Shown here: piece by piece, positions 47,159 to 55,823 of the stretch | Layout: each line of letters begins with the position of its first letter | Position numbering within the stretch: position 1 is the stretch's first letter | Assembly (NCBI RefSeq): GCF_001981305.1 | Contig: NZ_MSCW01000008.1 | Location: 62,001 to 126,000 of the forward strand | Length of the DNA: 64,000 nt | From: Marinobacter lutaoensis | GTDB taxonomy: Bacteria > Pseudomonadota > Gammaproteobacteria > Pseudomonadales > Oleiphilaceae | Reading direction: 5' to 3' | Program-made: the position numbers and the translations under genes | Notes under the pieces: generated by a model | What the model was told of the DNA's origin: nothing | What the model saw: only the letters and a program-made list of their open reading frames with translations | Database searches by the model: none

Positions 47159-49645
47159 ATGGTTTCCAGGAAGAAAAACGTCCAAGACCCTCACGCTGAC
47201 CGTGAGGCCCGGAAGTACGACAATCCCATCCCGAGTCGGGAATTCATCCTCCAGCATCTCAAGGACCGGGGCGCTCCGGCGACTCACGATACCCTGTGTG
47301 GGGAGCTGGCGCTGACCTCCGCCGATGACGTCGAGGCGTTGCGGCGGCGTCTGATTGCCATGTGCCGTGACGGCCAGCTGATCTGCAACCGGCGGGGGGC
47401 TTACCTGCCTATAGAGGAAGCGGACCTGGTGACGGGCCGGGTGGTCGGCCATAAGGATGGCTTCGGCTTCCTGATTCCGGACGATGGCAGTGCCGACCTG
47501 TTCCTCACCGCGCGGCAGATGCGCCAGGTGTTTCACGGTGACCGTGTGGCGGTGCGGGTTGATCGCATCGACGACCGGGGGCGCCGGGAAGGTAAGATCG
47601 TGGAAGTGCTCGAACGCAACACCGACCAGGTCGTCGGTCGCTTTTTCCGCGAGAGTGGCATCGGTTTCGTGGTCCCGGAAAACGCCCGGATCAGTCACGA
47701 GATCCTGGTGCCGGAGGAGCACACCGGCCCGGCCCGCCATGGCCAGTACGTGGTGGTGGAAATCCTGCGGCAGCCTGCCAGTCGGACTCAGCCCATGGGG
47801 CGGGTGATCGAGGTGCTGGGCGAGCATATGGCGCCGGGCATGGAAATCGATGTCGCCATCCGTTCCTACGAGATCCCCCATACCTGGCCGTCCGAGGTGG
47901 GGCGCCAGGTGGCGGCGATTCCCGACGAGGTCCCGGACCAGGACAAACAGCACCGTGTCGACATCCGGCACCTGCCGCTGGTGACCATCGATGGCGAGGA
48001 TGCCCGGGACTTCGATGATGCGCTGTACTGCGAGCCCCGCAAGCGCGGTGGCTATCGCCTGGTGGTGGCCATCGCCGACGTTTCCCATTACGTGCGCCCC
48101 GGGACACCCCTGGACGAGGAAGCCCGCAAGCGCGGCAACTCGGTCTATTTCCCGGACCACGTGGTGCCGATGCTGCCGGAGAAGCTTTCCAACGGTCTGT
48201 GTTCGCTGAACCCCGGCGTCGATCGCCTGTGCATGGTGGCGGACATCACCATCAGCGCCAACGGCCGGATCAGCGGCTATACCTTCTATCAGGCGGTGAT
48301 GCACAGTCATGCGCGGCTTACCTACACCAAGGTGAGCGACATGCTGGAGCGTCCGGATTCCGAGCCGGGCATCCGTCTGTGCCGGCAGTACGCCGAGCTG
48401 TTGCCGCACCTGCACAACCTGTACGCCCTCTACAAGGTGCTGCGTCAGGCCCGTACCGAGCGGGGCGCGATCGATTTCGAGACGACCGAAACCCGTATCA
48501 TCTTCGATGCCCATCGCAAGATTCAGGAAATCGTGCCGGTTCACCGCAACGACGCCCACAAGATCGTCGAGGAGTGCATGCTGTGTGCTAACGTGGCGAC
48601 GGCGCGGTTCCTGAAAAAGCACAAGATCCCGGCGCTGTATCGGGTCCACGAGGGGCCCTCCGAGGAACGGCTGGCGGCGCTGCGGCTGTTCCTGGGTGAG
48701 TTGGGGTTGCAGTTGGGCGGCGGTGATCGGCCCGATTCCGCCGATTACCAGAAGCTGCTGGCCCAGATCGCCGACAGGCCGGACGCCGACGTGATCCAGA
48801 CCGTGATGCTGCGGTCCCTGAGCCAGGCGGTGTACAGCCCCGAGGAGAGCGGCCATTTCGGGCTCGGGTATTCCAGTTACACCCACTTCACCTCGCCGAT
48901 CCGGCGGTATCCGGATCTCATTGTGCACCGGGCCATCAAGTCCCAGATTCACAGTCCCAGATTCAAGATCCTGAAACGGGACGTGGTCACCCCGAAAGTG
49001 ACCGATCCGGAGCTGGCCAACTACCCCTATGACCTGCCTCAGCTCGAACAGCTGGGCGAGCACGCCTCCATGACCGAGCGCCGGGCCGACGACGCGACCC
49101 GTGATGTTATGGCTTGGCTGAAGTGCGAGTTCCTGCAGGATCGCGTCGGCGAAGAGTTCGAAGGTGTGATTTCGGCGGTTGTGCCTTTCGGCTTTTTTGT
49201 GGCGTTGTCGGGCATTTACATCGAGGGGCTGGTGCATGTGTCCACCCTCAATGGCGACTATTTCCATCATGACCCGGTCAAGCATCGTCTGATCGGTGAA
49301 CGCACAGCCGTCAGTTTCCGGCTGGGCGACGATGTTCGGGTCCGGGTGGTCCGGGTTGGTCTGGAGGATCGCAAAATCGACCTGGAACTGGTCAGTCAGC
49401 CCCGTCGCCGTAAAGCGGATCGCGAGGCCCTGGCTGAGGCCCGCCGGGAAACCGGCGACAAGGGCCGGGGGGGCTCCCGGGGCCGGCAGGGCCGGTCTTC
49501 GGCCGGGGGCAAGTCCGGTGGGGGCCGTTCCGGCAGTGCCAAGGAACGGCTGGTGGCCGAAGCGGCCCGGGCGGCGAAGGGACGCGATGGCGGCCGCAGC
49601 TCGGCAGGCGCCGGTGGCAAGAAGAAGCGTAAGGTAAAACGATAG
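47159..49645 (+). CDS. rnr: Ribonuclease R
   Basis: 828 residues from the ATG at 47159 (MVSRKKNVQDPHAD) with AAGGA upstream; the longer open frame is not protein-like. Domains in order: N-terminal winged-helix, two cold-shock domains (GFGFLIPDDGSADLF), RNB catalytic domain with DGEDARDFDDALYC carrying the metal Asp cluster, S1 domain (EFEGVISAVVPFGFFVAL), and a basic Gly/Lys/Arg tail of about 75 residues. It degrades structured RNA 3' to 5'. It forms an operon with rlmB. Confidence 0.98.
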   Translation: MVSRKKNVQDPHADREARKYDNPIPSREFILQHLKDRGAPATHDTLCGELALTSADDVEALRRRLIAMCRDGQLICNRRGAYLPIEEADLVTGRVVGHKDGFGFLIPDDGSADLFLTARQMRQVFHGDRVAVRVDRIDDRGRREGKIVEVLERNTDQVVGRFFRESGIGFVVPENARISHEILVPEEHTGPARHGQYVVVEILRQPASRTQPMGRVIEVLGEHMAPGMEIDVAIRSYEIPHTWPSEVGRQVAAIPDEVPDQDKQHRVDIRHLPLVTIDGEDARDFDDALYCEPRKRGGYRLVVAIADVSHYVRPGTPLDEEARKRGNSVYFPDHVVPMLPEKLSNGLCSLNPGVDRLCMVADITISANGRISGYTFYQAVMHSHARLTYTKVSDMLERPDSEPGIRLCRQYAELLPHLHNLYALYKVLRQARTERGAIDFETTETRIIFDAHRKIQEIVPVHRNDAHKIVEECMLCANVATARFLKKHKIPALYRVHEGPSEERLAALRLFLGELGLQLGGGDRPDSADYQKLLAQIADRPDADVIQTVMLRSLSQAVYSPEESGHFGLGYSSYTHFTSPIRRYPDLIVHRAIKSQIHSPRFKILKRDVVTPKVTDPELANYPYDLPQLEQLGEHASMTERRADDATRDVMAWLKCEFLQDRVGEEFEGVISAVVPFGFFVALSGIYIEGLVHVSTLNGDYFHHDPVKHRLIGERTAVSFRLGDDVRVRVVRVGLEDRKIDLELVSQPRRRKADREALAEARRETGDKGRGGSRGRQGRSSAGGKSGGGRSGSAKERLVAEAARAAKGRDGGRSSAGAGGKKKRKVKR

Positions 49646-49668
49646 ATTCTGACAGGTCAGGGTAGCCA

Positions 49669-50406
49669 GTGTCCCAGGAATATGTGTTTGGCTGGCACGC
49701 GGTCGAGGCAATTCTCAAGCGCGAGCCGGAACGGTTGCAGCAGGTCTGGATTCAAAGCGGGCGCCAGGATCGGCGCGTTCGCGTCATCACCGATGCGCTG
49801 GATGGCCTCGGTGTGCGTTGGCAGGTGGTGCATCGCCGGGAGCTGGACGACCGGGTGGCCGGGGTGCACCAGGGCGTCGTCGCGGCGGTTTCGGAAAGTC
49901 GGGAGTGGTCGGAAGGCGATCTCGCGGCGTTGATCGAGGGTCTGGACCGGCCGCCGTTCCTGCTGGTGCTGGACGGCGTGACCGACCCCCATAACCTGGG
50001 GGCCTGCCTGCGCACCGCCGATGCCGCCGGCGTTCACGCCGTGATTGTGCCGAAAGACAAATCGGCCTCGCTGACTCCGGTGGCCCGAAAAGTGGCCTGC
50101 GGGGCCGCGGAAACGGTGCCCCTGGTGCGAGTGACCAATCTGGCCCGCTGCCTGCGGGGGCTGCAGGAGCTGGGCGTCTGGCTGGTCGGTACGGCTGGCG
50201 AAGCGACCACGTCGCTGTATCAGGCCGACCTGAAAGGGCCACTGGCGCTGGTTATGGGGGCCGAGGGCAAGGGTATGCGGCGGCTGACCCGGGAGCATTG
50301 CGACCTGCTGGTGACCATTCCCATGCATGGCCACGTCGACAGTCTCAATGTGTCCGTGGCCACCGGCGTCTGCCTGTACGAGGCCGTCCGCCAGCGCCTT
50401 GGTTAG
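49669..50406 (+). CDS. rlmB: 23S rRNA (guanosine2251-2'-O)-methyltransferase RlmB
   Basis: 245 residues from a GTG at 49669 ([16 protein letters not shown]), 23 bp after rnr. N-terminal substrate-binding domain, then a SpoU-type SPOUT domain: [32 protein letters not shown] and [20 protein letters not shown]. It methylates G2251 in the peptidyl-transferase P loop. The rnr-rlmB pair is conserved. A strong terminator follows. Confidence 0.97.
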   Translation: MSQEYVFGWHAVEAILKREPERLQQVWIQSGRQDRRVRVITDALDGLGVRWQVVHRRELDDRVAGVHQGVVAAVSESREWSEGDLAALIEGLDRPPFLLVLDGVTDPHNLGACLRTADAAGVHAVIVPKDKSASLTPVARKVACGAAETVPLVRVTNLARCLRGLQELGVWLVGTAGEATTSLYQADLKGPLALVMGAEGKGMRRLTREHCDLLVTIPMHGHVDSLNVSVATGVCLYEAVRQRLG

Positions 50407-50409
50407 TAC

Positions 50410-50438
50410 TTGCGCAACCGGCCCCGGCCGCCTAGAAT
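50410..50438 (+). promoter_or_regulatory. Candidate promoter for the rpsF operon
   Basis: TTGCGC (50410-50415), 17 bp, TAGAAT (50433-50438), directly after the rlmB stop. The predicted start (about 50444) falls inside the 5' arm of the terminator hairpin 50443-50462. Consensus-based only. Confidence 0.4.
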
Positions 50439-50442
50439 ACGT

Positions 50443-50470
50443 CACCCCTTTTTTAAGGGGTGGTTTTTTA
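50443..50470 (+). terminator. Intrinsic terminator after rlmB
   Basis: A perfect 8-bp stem CACCCCTT / AAGGGGTG around TTTT, followed by GTTTTTTATT. It ends rnr-rlmB transcription and overlaps the predicted start site of the rpsF operon. Confidence 0.9.
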
Positions 50471-50576
50471 TTGCCTGAACCCGGGCGAAGAAACCGCGCT
50501 TTTGATCAAGCCTTTCTTTGTAAAGTCTTATTGAGAAAGCAGAACCGAAACCGGCAGCCCAGGCTGTCAACTCCTT

Positions 50577-50607
50577 GCTTCCATGCCTGCCCGTGCGGGA
50601 AGGAAGC
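50577..50607 (+). promoter_or_regulatory. Structured rpsF leader, possible S6:S18 autoregulatory element
   Basis: GCTTCC (50577-50582) pairs with GGAAGC (50602-50607) around an asymmetric internal loop and a small inner stem CCC-GTGC-GGG. It ends 23 bp before the rpsF ATG. A two-stem structure with a CC-rich bulge just upstream of rpsF is what the known S6:S18 mRNA motif looks like; exact match to that consensus is not proven by eye. Confidence 0.4.
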
Positions 50608-50630
50608 TGCTTAAACCGTAGGGAGAACTC

Positions 50631-51047
50631 ATGCGTCACTACGAAATCGTATTCATGGTCCACCCGGATCAGAGCGAGCAGGTGCCCGCGATGATCGAGC
50701 GTTATACCAGCCTCATCACCGAAGATGGCGGCAAGGTACATCGCCTGGAGGATTGGGGCCGTCGCCACCTGGCGTACCCGATCAACAAGATCCACAAGGC
50801 TCACTACGTCCTGATGAACATCGAGTGTTCCCAGGCCGTTCTCGACGAGCTGACCCACAACTTCCGGTTCAACGACGCCATCATTCGTGACCTGATCCTG
50901 CGTCGCGACGAGGCCGTGACCGAGATGTCTCCGATGAAGGCCGCCGAGTCCCGCGAGGAACGTCGTTCCGGTGGTGAGGATCGTCCGCGTCGTGCTGCTG
51001 AAACTGAGTCCGCTCAGAAGGCAGATGCCCAGGACGAAGAAGAGTAA
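50631..51047 (+). CDS. rpsF: 30S ribosomal protein S6
   Basis: 138 residues: [18 protein letters not shown] and [21 protein letters not shown] are classic S6. A charged, disordered C-terminal tail (from about 105) ends in glutamates, typical substrate of RimK-type glutamylation. It begins the operon rpsF-rpsR-DUF2232-rplI. GGGAG precedes the ATG. Confidence 0.98.
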   Translation: MRHYEIVFMVHPDQSEQVPAMIERYTSLITEDGGKVHRLEDWGRRHLAYPINKIHKAHYVLMNIECSQAVLDELTHNFRFNDAIIRDLILRRDEAVTEMSPMKAAESREERRSGGEDRPRRAAETESAQKADAQDEEE

Positions 51048-51072
51048 TTAACCGGAGTTGAGGAGTTACGCA

Positions 51073-51303
51073 ATGGCTCGTTTTTTCAGACGTCGCAAGT
51101 TCTGCCGCTTCACGGCGGAAGGTGTCAAAGAGATCGATTACAAGGATCTGGATACCCTGAAAGGCTACATCACTGAAACCGGCAAAATCGTGCCCAGCCG
51201 CATCACCGGCACCAAAGCACGTTATCAGCGTCAGCTGGCTACCGCGATCAAGCGTGCCCGCTACCTGGCACTGCTGCCGTATACGGACAGCCACGACCAC
51301 TAA
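51073..51303 (+). CDS. rpsR: 30S ribosomal protein S18
   Basis: 76 residues from the ATG at 51073 ([13 protein letters not shown]) with GAGGAG upstream; five codons of open frame before it are not used. Segments [25 protein letters not shown] and [18 protein letters not shown] are diagnostic. S18 pairs with S6 on the 30S platform. Confidence 0.98.
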   Translation: MARFFRRRKFCRFTAEGVKEIDYKDLDTLKGYITETGKIVPSRITGTKARYQRQLATAIKRARYLALLPYTDSHDH

Positions 51304-51327
51304 GCACTAGACACAGGGTTTGGGACC

Positions 51328-52194
51328 ATGCGTGCACTGGCACGGTACGTAATGCGCGGTCCCCTGCAGGCTGGCGGGGTTGCGGCAGTTACCACTGCGG
51401 TGCCTCTGCTGTTCTGGATAGGCGCGGCGGTTGTCGGCCTGGTGACACTCAGGCTTGGCATCCAGCAGGGGCTGAACATCGGCCTCTGGGCGTTGCTTCC
51501 AGCCTTGGGCTGGAGCTGGCTGGGGCAGGACCCCACCGCCTTGGCGGTGTTGCTCCAGACCATGCTGATGGCGGCTATCCTGAGAACCACGCTGTCCTGG
51601 GAGAGAGCCCTTCTCGGAGGGAGCTTTCTGGCAATCGTGACGGGCCTGATGCTGCCCGTGCTGTATCCCGGGTTGCTGGACGATCTGGTCCGGGCCGGGG
51701 TGAGCTTTTACGAACAATACAACGCCGATGTGGCCCGGGCGCTCGGGGATGACCTCGACACCATGATCCGGGACACCATGAACGCCAGCATGGCGGGCTC
51801 CTATCTGGCCACCGCGGTGGCCATGACCATGCTGGCCCGCGCCTGGCAGGCGGGGCTGTACAACCCGGGCGGTTTTCGTCGGGAGTTCCATGCCCTGCGG
51901 CTGTCGCCCACCGTGGCCGTGCTGTGCACGGTGACCATGGTGATCGGGCCGGTGCTGGGGCTGAACTCCATGCTGCTGGCCTGGGCGGCGGGCACGCCCC
52001 TGTTCCTGGCGAGCCTGGGATTGGTGCATGGCGTTGTTGGGCGTAAACAGCTGAGCAGCAACTGGCTGGTGATGTTCTATATCGCCCTGGTTGTGCTGGG
52101 TCCAACCCTGATGTTTTTGTTGGTGGTTCTGGCTTTTGTGGATAGCTGGCTGGATTTCCGGGGGCGAATCAAACCTGCCGGTCCGGCTGAATAA
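51328..52194 (+). CDS. DUF2232 membrane protein (YybS-like)
   Basis: 288 residues with about eight hydrophobic helices, rich in Ala, Leu and Gly. [16 protein letters not shown] at the N-terminus and [24 protein letters not shown] later in the chain fit the DUF2232 family found between rpsR and rplI in Pseudomonas and Marinobacter. Function unknown. Co-transcribed with ribosomal proteins, 24 bp after rpsR and 20 bp before rplI. Confidence 0.9.
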   Translation: MRALARYVMRGPLQAGGVAAVTTAVPLLFWIGAAVVGLVTLRLGIQQGLNIGLWALLPALGWSWLGQDPTALAVLLQTMLMAAILRTTLSWERALLGGSFLAIVTGLMLPVLYPGLLDDLVRAGVSFYEQYNADVARALGDDLDTMIRDTMNASMAGSYLATAVAMTMLARAWQAGLYNPGGFRREFHALRLSPTVAVLCTVTMVIGPVLGLNSMLLAWAAGTPLFLASLGLVHGVVGRKQLSSNWLVMFYIALVVLGPTLMFLLVVLAFVDSWLDFRGRIKPAGPAE

Positions 52195-52214
52195 AGCACG
52201 AAGAGGTTAACGAG

Positions 52215-52661
52215 ATGGAAGTTATTCTGCTCGAGAAAGTTGCAAACCTTGGCTCCCTGGGTGACAAGGTGAAGGTCAAGGCCGGCTATGGCCGGAACTA
52301 TCTGCTTCCGTACGGCAAGGCTGTGCCGGCCACGGAAGAAAACCTGAAGGCGTTCGAAGAGCGTCGCGCCGAGCTGGAGAAAGCCGCTGCCGAGAAACTG
52401 GCCGCCGCTCAGGCTCGCGCCGAGGCCCTGGAGGGTGCGTCTTTCACCATCACCGCCAAGGCGGGTGAGGAAGGCAAGCTGTTCGGCTCCATCGGTGTTC
52501 GCGACATCGCCGAAGCCATTACCGCTGCCGGTACCGACGTCGAGAAAAGCGAAGTGCGTCTGCCGGAGGGTCCGATCCGCGCCATCGGCGAGTACGAGAT
52601 CGACCTGCAGCTGCACTCCGACGTTGAAGTCGCCATCAAACTGGCGGTGGTCGCGGAGTAA
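52215..52661 (+). CDS. rplI: 50S ribosomal protein L9
   Basis: 148 residues: [39 protein letters not shown], a long connecting helix rich in Ala and Glu (about 40-75), and the C-terminal domain with [16 protein letters not shown]. Standard L9 length. Last gene of the rpsF operon, followed by two hairpins including a terminator. Confidence 0.98.
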   Translation: MEVILLEKVANLGSLGDKVKVKAGYGRNYLLPYGKAVPATEENLKAFEERRAELEKAAAEKLAAAQARAEALEGASFTITAKAGEEGKLFGSIGVRDIAEAITAAGTDVEKSEVRLPEGPIRAIGEYEIDLQLHSDVEVAIKLAVVAE

Positions 52662-52683
52662 TCCGCCGCCGCCAGACTCAGGT

Positions 52684-52704
52684 GGCGCCGGCCCGTCCGG
52701 CGCC
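52684..52704 (+). repeat. G+C hairpin after rplI
   Basis: GGCGCCGG (52684-52691), loop CCCGT, CCGGCGCC (52697-52704): a perfect 8-bp stem without T tract. It may protect the 3' end of the mRNA ahead of the terminator that follows. Confidence 0.5.
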
Positions 52705-52714
52705 CCTGGCTTGA

Positions 52715-52753
52715 ACGGGCCCGAGCCGTTGACGGTTTCGGGCCCGTTTCTTT
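52715..52753 (+). terminator. Terminator between rplI and dnaB
   Basis: ACGGGCCCGA (52715-52724) and TCGGGCCCGT (52738-52747) form a perfect 10-bp stem, with a smaller hairpin in its 13-nt loop. TTTCTTTC follows. dnaB begins 35 bp later, so a dnaB promoter must lie within or after it; TTTCTT...TATTCT is possible but weak. Confidence 0.8.
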
Positions 52754-52787
52754 CTGGTATTCTTAGCTCTTCATCCGCCTCTCTTCC

Positions 52788-54212
52788 ATGAGCGAAACCT
52801 TGTCTATGGCCAAGCCGAATTTCAAATCCGCCAGTGCGGACCTCGAAACCAGCCGGATCAAGGTCCCTCCCCACTCGGTCGAGGCCGAGCAGGCCGTTCT
52901 CGGCGGTTTGATGCTGGATAACCGACGTTTTGACGAAATCTCGGAGATCATCTCCGCCGCCGATTTTTACCGCCAGGAGCATCGCCTGATCTTCGCCGCG
53001 GTGGAACGCCTGGCCAGCGAGAGTGAACCCCTGGATGTGGTGACGCTGGCCGAGTTTCTGGAGCGGACCGGAGACATCGAGGATGCGGGTGGTCTGTCCT
53101 ATCTCGCTGAACTGGCCGAGAAGACGCCTGGCGCCGCCAACATCCGGGCCTATGCGGAAATCGTTCGTGAGCGCTCGATCCTGCGGCAGCTGGTGGAGGT
53201 GTCCGGCAAGATCGCCGATTCCGCCTTCAATCCCCAGGGGCGTACCAGCAACGAAATCCTGGACGAGGCCGAGCGCAGCGTTTTCCAGATCGCCGAGTCC
53301 CGTACCAAGGAGGGTTCCGGTCCCAAGAATATCAACCCGATCCTGGCCCAGACCCTGAGCCGGATCGAGGAACTGTTCGAGTCCGGCGAGCAGACCACGG
53401 GCCTGACCACCGGCTTCCGGGATCTGGACGAGAAAACCTCCGGGATGCAGCCGTCGGATCTGATCATTGTCGCCGGCCGTCCGTCCATGGGTAAGACCAC
53501 CTTTGCCATGAACCTGGTGGAGAACGCGCTGATCAGCACCGGTACGCCGGTGCTGGTGTTCAGTATGGAAATGCCCGCCGACGCACTGGCAATGCGGATG
53601 ATTTCCTCGCTCGGGCGTATCGACCAGACCAAGGTCCGTAGCGGCAAGCTGGAGGAAGATGACTGGCCCCGGCTGACCTCTGCGGTCAGTCTGCTCAAGG
53701 ACAAGCCTCTGTATATCGACGACACCCCGGGGCTGAGCCCCACCGAAATGCGTTCCCGCGCCCGCCGGGTGGCTCGCGAGAACGGGGGCAAGCTGGGCCT
53801 GATTATGGTGGACTACCTGCAGTTGATGCGGGTGCCGGGCAACACCGAGGGCCGGACCGCGGAAATCTCCGAAATCTCCCGTTCCCTCAAGGGCATCGCC
53901 AAGGAGTTGAACTGCCCGGTGGTGGCGCTGTCCCAGCTCAACCGGAGCCTCGAGCAGCGTCCCAACAAACGGCCGGTGAACTCTGACCTGCGGGAATCCG
54001 GCGCGATCGAGCAGGACGCCGACGTGATCATGTTCGTGTACCGGGACGAGGTGTATAACGAGGATACCCCGGACAAGGGCATTGCCGAGATCATTATCGG
54101 CAAGCAGCGGAACGGTCCGATCGGCACGGTGCGCCTAGCGTTCATCGGCAAGTACACCAAGTTCGAGGACCTCGCCCACGGTGACTACAGCGACTACGGT
54201 GACGATTACTGA
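52788..54212 (+). CDS. dnaB: Replicative DNA helicase DnaB
   Basis: 474 residues (ATG 52788; MAKPNFKSA at 52806 is an alternative). The N-terminal domain begins at IKVPPHSVEAEQAVLGGLMLD. The RecA-like motor has Walker A GRPSMGKTTFAMN, IMVDYLQLMRVPG and QLNRSLEQRPNKRPVNSDLR. No intein is present. Ring helicase at the replication fork. alr starts in the TGATG at its stop. Confidence 0.98.
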   Translation: MSETLSMAKPNFKSASADLETSRIKVPPHSVEAEQAVLGGLMLDNRRFDEISEIISAADFYRQEHRLIFAAVERLASESEPLDVVTLAEFLERTGDIEDAGGLSYLAELAEKTPGAANIRAYAEIVRERSILRQLVEVSGKIADSAFNPQGRTSNEILDEAERSVFQIAESRTKEGSGPKNINPILAQTLSRIEELFESGEQTTGLTTGFRDLDEKTSGMQPSDLIIVAGRPSMGKTTFAMNLVENALISTGTPVLVFSMEMPADALAMRMISSLGRIDQTKVRSGKLEEDDWPRLTSAVSLLKDKPLYIDDTPGLSPTEMRSRARRVARENGGKLGLIMVDYLQLMRVPGNTEGRTAEISEISRSLKGIAKELNCPVVALSQLNRSLEQRPNKRPVNSDLRESGAIEQDADVIMFVYRDEVYNEDTPDKGIAEIIIGKQRNGPIGTVRLAFIGKYTKFEDLAHGDYSDYGDDY

Positions 54213-55309
54213 TGCCTCGTACCACCATTGCCCGGGTTGACCTGGACGCCCTCCGCCACAACTACACACTGGCGTGCCAGCGTGCCGGCACTGCCCGGGC
54301 GATGGCGGTGGTGAAGGCGGACGGCTATGGCCATGGCATCCGAGAGGTGGCCCGGGCCCTGGCCGATCTGGCGCCCAAGTACGCCGTGGCCTGCCTGGAA
54401 GAAGCCCTGGCCATCCGGGATGCGGGCCTGAACCAGCCGGTGGTGTTGTTGCAGGGGGTGCATCAAGCCGGGGATCTGGCCGAATGCCAGGCGTTGACAC
54501 TGGAGCCCGTGCTGCACAGCGACACGCAGCTGGCCTGGCTGACCGAGAGTCGTCACCGGCCCCGGTTCTGGCTGAAGGTGAACACCGGTATGAACCGACT
54601 GGGCTTTCGCCCCGGTGAGCTGGACGGCGTGATGGCCCGGCTGGCCGACGCCGGCGTTTTGCCTGGGCTGTTGGGGTTCGTCACCCATCTGGCCTGTGCC
54701 GACGATCCGGACAGCCCGATGACCGCCCGCCAGACGGACACCTTTGTGCGCGCGACCGCGCCTTGGCCTCGGCTGGCGCGCAGCCTTGGCAACTCCGCCG
54801 CGCATTTTCTTCCGGATCAGCCGTTGTTCGACTGGAGCCGCCCCGGCATCATGCTGTATGGGGGCTCGCCCCTGATCGACGCCACCGGCCCGGCGCTTGG
54901 TCTGAAACCGGTGATGACCCTGGAGGCGCCGCTGCTCAATACCCGGGTGGTCCGCGCGGGCGAGTCGGTTGGCTATGGGGCCGGCTGGGTGGCCAGTCAG
55001 GACGGCCGAATGGGGATGGTGGCGATCGGTTATGGTGACGGTTACCCCAGGCACGCCGGTACCGATACGCCAGCGGCCATTGGCGGGCGGCGGATTCGCC
55101 TGATCGGGCGGGTTTCCATGGACATGCTGGCGGTGGACCTGACCGGCGTGCCCGAGGCCAGGCCCGGTGACCGGGTGGAGCTCTGGGGGCCGACCGTCGG
55201 GGTTGATGAGGTTGCCGCCTGCGCCGGCACCATTGCCTACGAGCTGATGACCGGACTCACTGCGAGGGTCCCCCGGCAGTACCTGCGACGGGACGGCGGG
55301 GTGGATTAA
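54212..55309 (+). CDS. alr: Alanine racemase
   Basis: 365 residues, PLP fold type III. The PLP lysine is K35 in VVKADGYGHG, and the second catalytic Tyr is in ESVGYGAGWV. LGFVTHLACADDPD and GRVSMDMLAVDLTG are further landmarks. It makes D-alanine for peptidoglycan. It is coupled to dnaB by a one-base overlap, the order usual in gammaproteobacteria. Confidence 0.97.
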   Translation: MPRTTIARVDLDALRHNYTLACQRAGTARAMAVVKADGYGHGIREVARALADLAPKYAVACLEEALAIRDAGLNQPVVLLQGVHQAGDLAECQALTLEPVLHSDTQLAWLTESRHRPRFWLKVNTGMNRLGFRPGELDGVMARLADAGVLPGLLGFVTHLACADDPDSPMTARQTDTFVRATAPWPRLARSLGNSAAHFLPDQPLFDWSRPGIMLYGGSPLIDATGPALGLKPVMTLEAPLLNTRVVRAGESVGYGAGWVASQDGRMGMVAIGYGDGYPRHAGTDTPAAIGGRRIRLIGRVSMDMLAVDLTGVPEARPGDRVELWGPTVGVDEVAACAGTIAYELMTGLTARVPRQYLRRDGGVD

Positions 55310-55662
55310 CCGGGCTCCGGCTCGTGGATGATTTCCTCGATGAAGTCCAGGATCGCGGCCAGGCTGCGGTCATCCAGTTTCTTCAGGACCTTGTGGACCA
55401 CCATCTTGCTGCCCTTGAGCATGCTGCCGATGCCCATCCGGGCCATGCCCATGACCATGCTGCTGGCCCGCAGCCGGCGCAGGGGTTCCAGAAAGAAGAA
55501 ATCCAGGCCCTGTTCGGTCAGCTCCACGATCAGGCCGTAGAGGGTATCGATGGCCTCCCGGTCGGCTTTCCCCCGTTCCCTGAGTTCGCCCACGGTATAC
55601 AGGGCACGGGTGCGCAGTTCGTCCGGGATCGGTGCAACGATGTGGCTTTGTTGTTTCAGCAT
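55306..55662 (-). CDS. Conserved-looking small helical protein, function unknown
   Basis: 118 residues from the ATG at 55662 (MLKQQSHIVAPIPDELRTRA); the frame opens earlier but is unlikely to be used. Almost entirely helical, charged at both ends, with a Met/Gly-rich middle (SSMVMGMARMGIGSMLKG) and an acidic C-terminus. No signal peptide, no motif I recognise. It converges on alr with a 4-bp overlap. Confidence 0.7.
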   Translation of the reverse strand: MLKQQSHIVAPIPDELRTRALYTVGELRERGKADREAIDTLYGLIVELTEQGLDFFFLEPLRRLRASSMVMGMARMGIGSMLKGSKMVVHKVLKKLDDRSLAAILDFIEEIIHEPEPG

Positions 55663-55823
55663 GTGATGTCCTGTTGTTGTATGCTCGGGGCGGGGTAGCA
55701 GGTATTTCTGACAGCAGCCTGCCGGGCCGGGTGATATTCTAGAAGCGCCGGCATGCAAACCATTGGCCTGACGGTATCCGGCCCGCCGTCATAAATGTAA
55801 CAAGCTGGAGGCAGAGCTTTTTC

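Noticed and set aside
49410-49645. RNase R tail contains GGKKKRKVKR, resembling a nuclear localisation signal
   Set aside because: Basic Gly/Lys/Arg tails are normal in RNase R and bind RNA; the likeness is coincidence.
47141-49711. Antisense open frame of about 856 codons across rnr
   Set aside because: It mirrors the codon periodicity of rnr in G+C-rich DNA; the protein is His/Gln/Gly-rich without motifs. rnr on the plus strand is certain.
50500-50512. TTGATCAAG as an Fnr box before rpsF
   Set aside because: It lacks the N4 spacing and second arm of TTGAT-N4-ATCAA.
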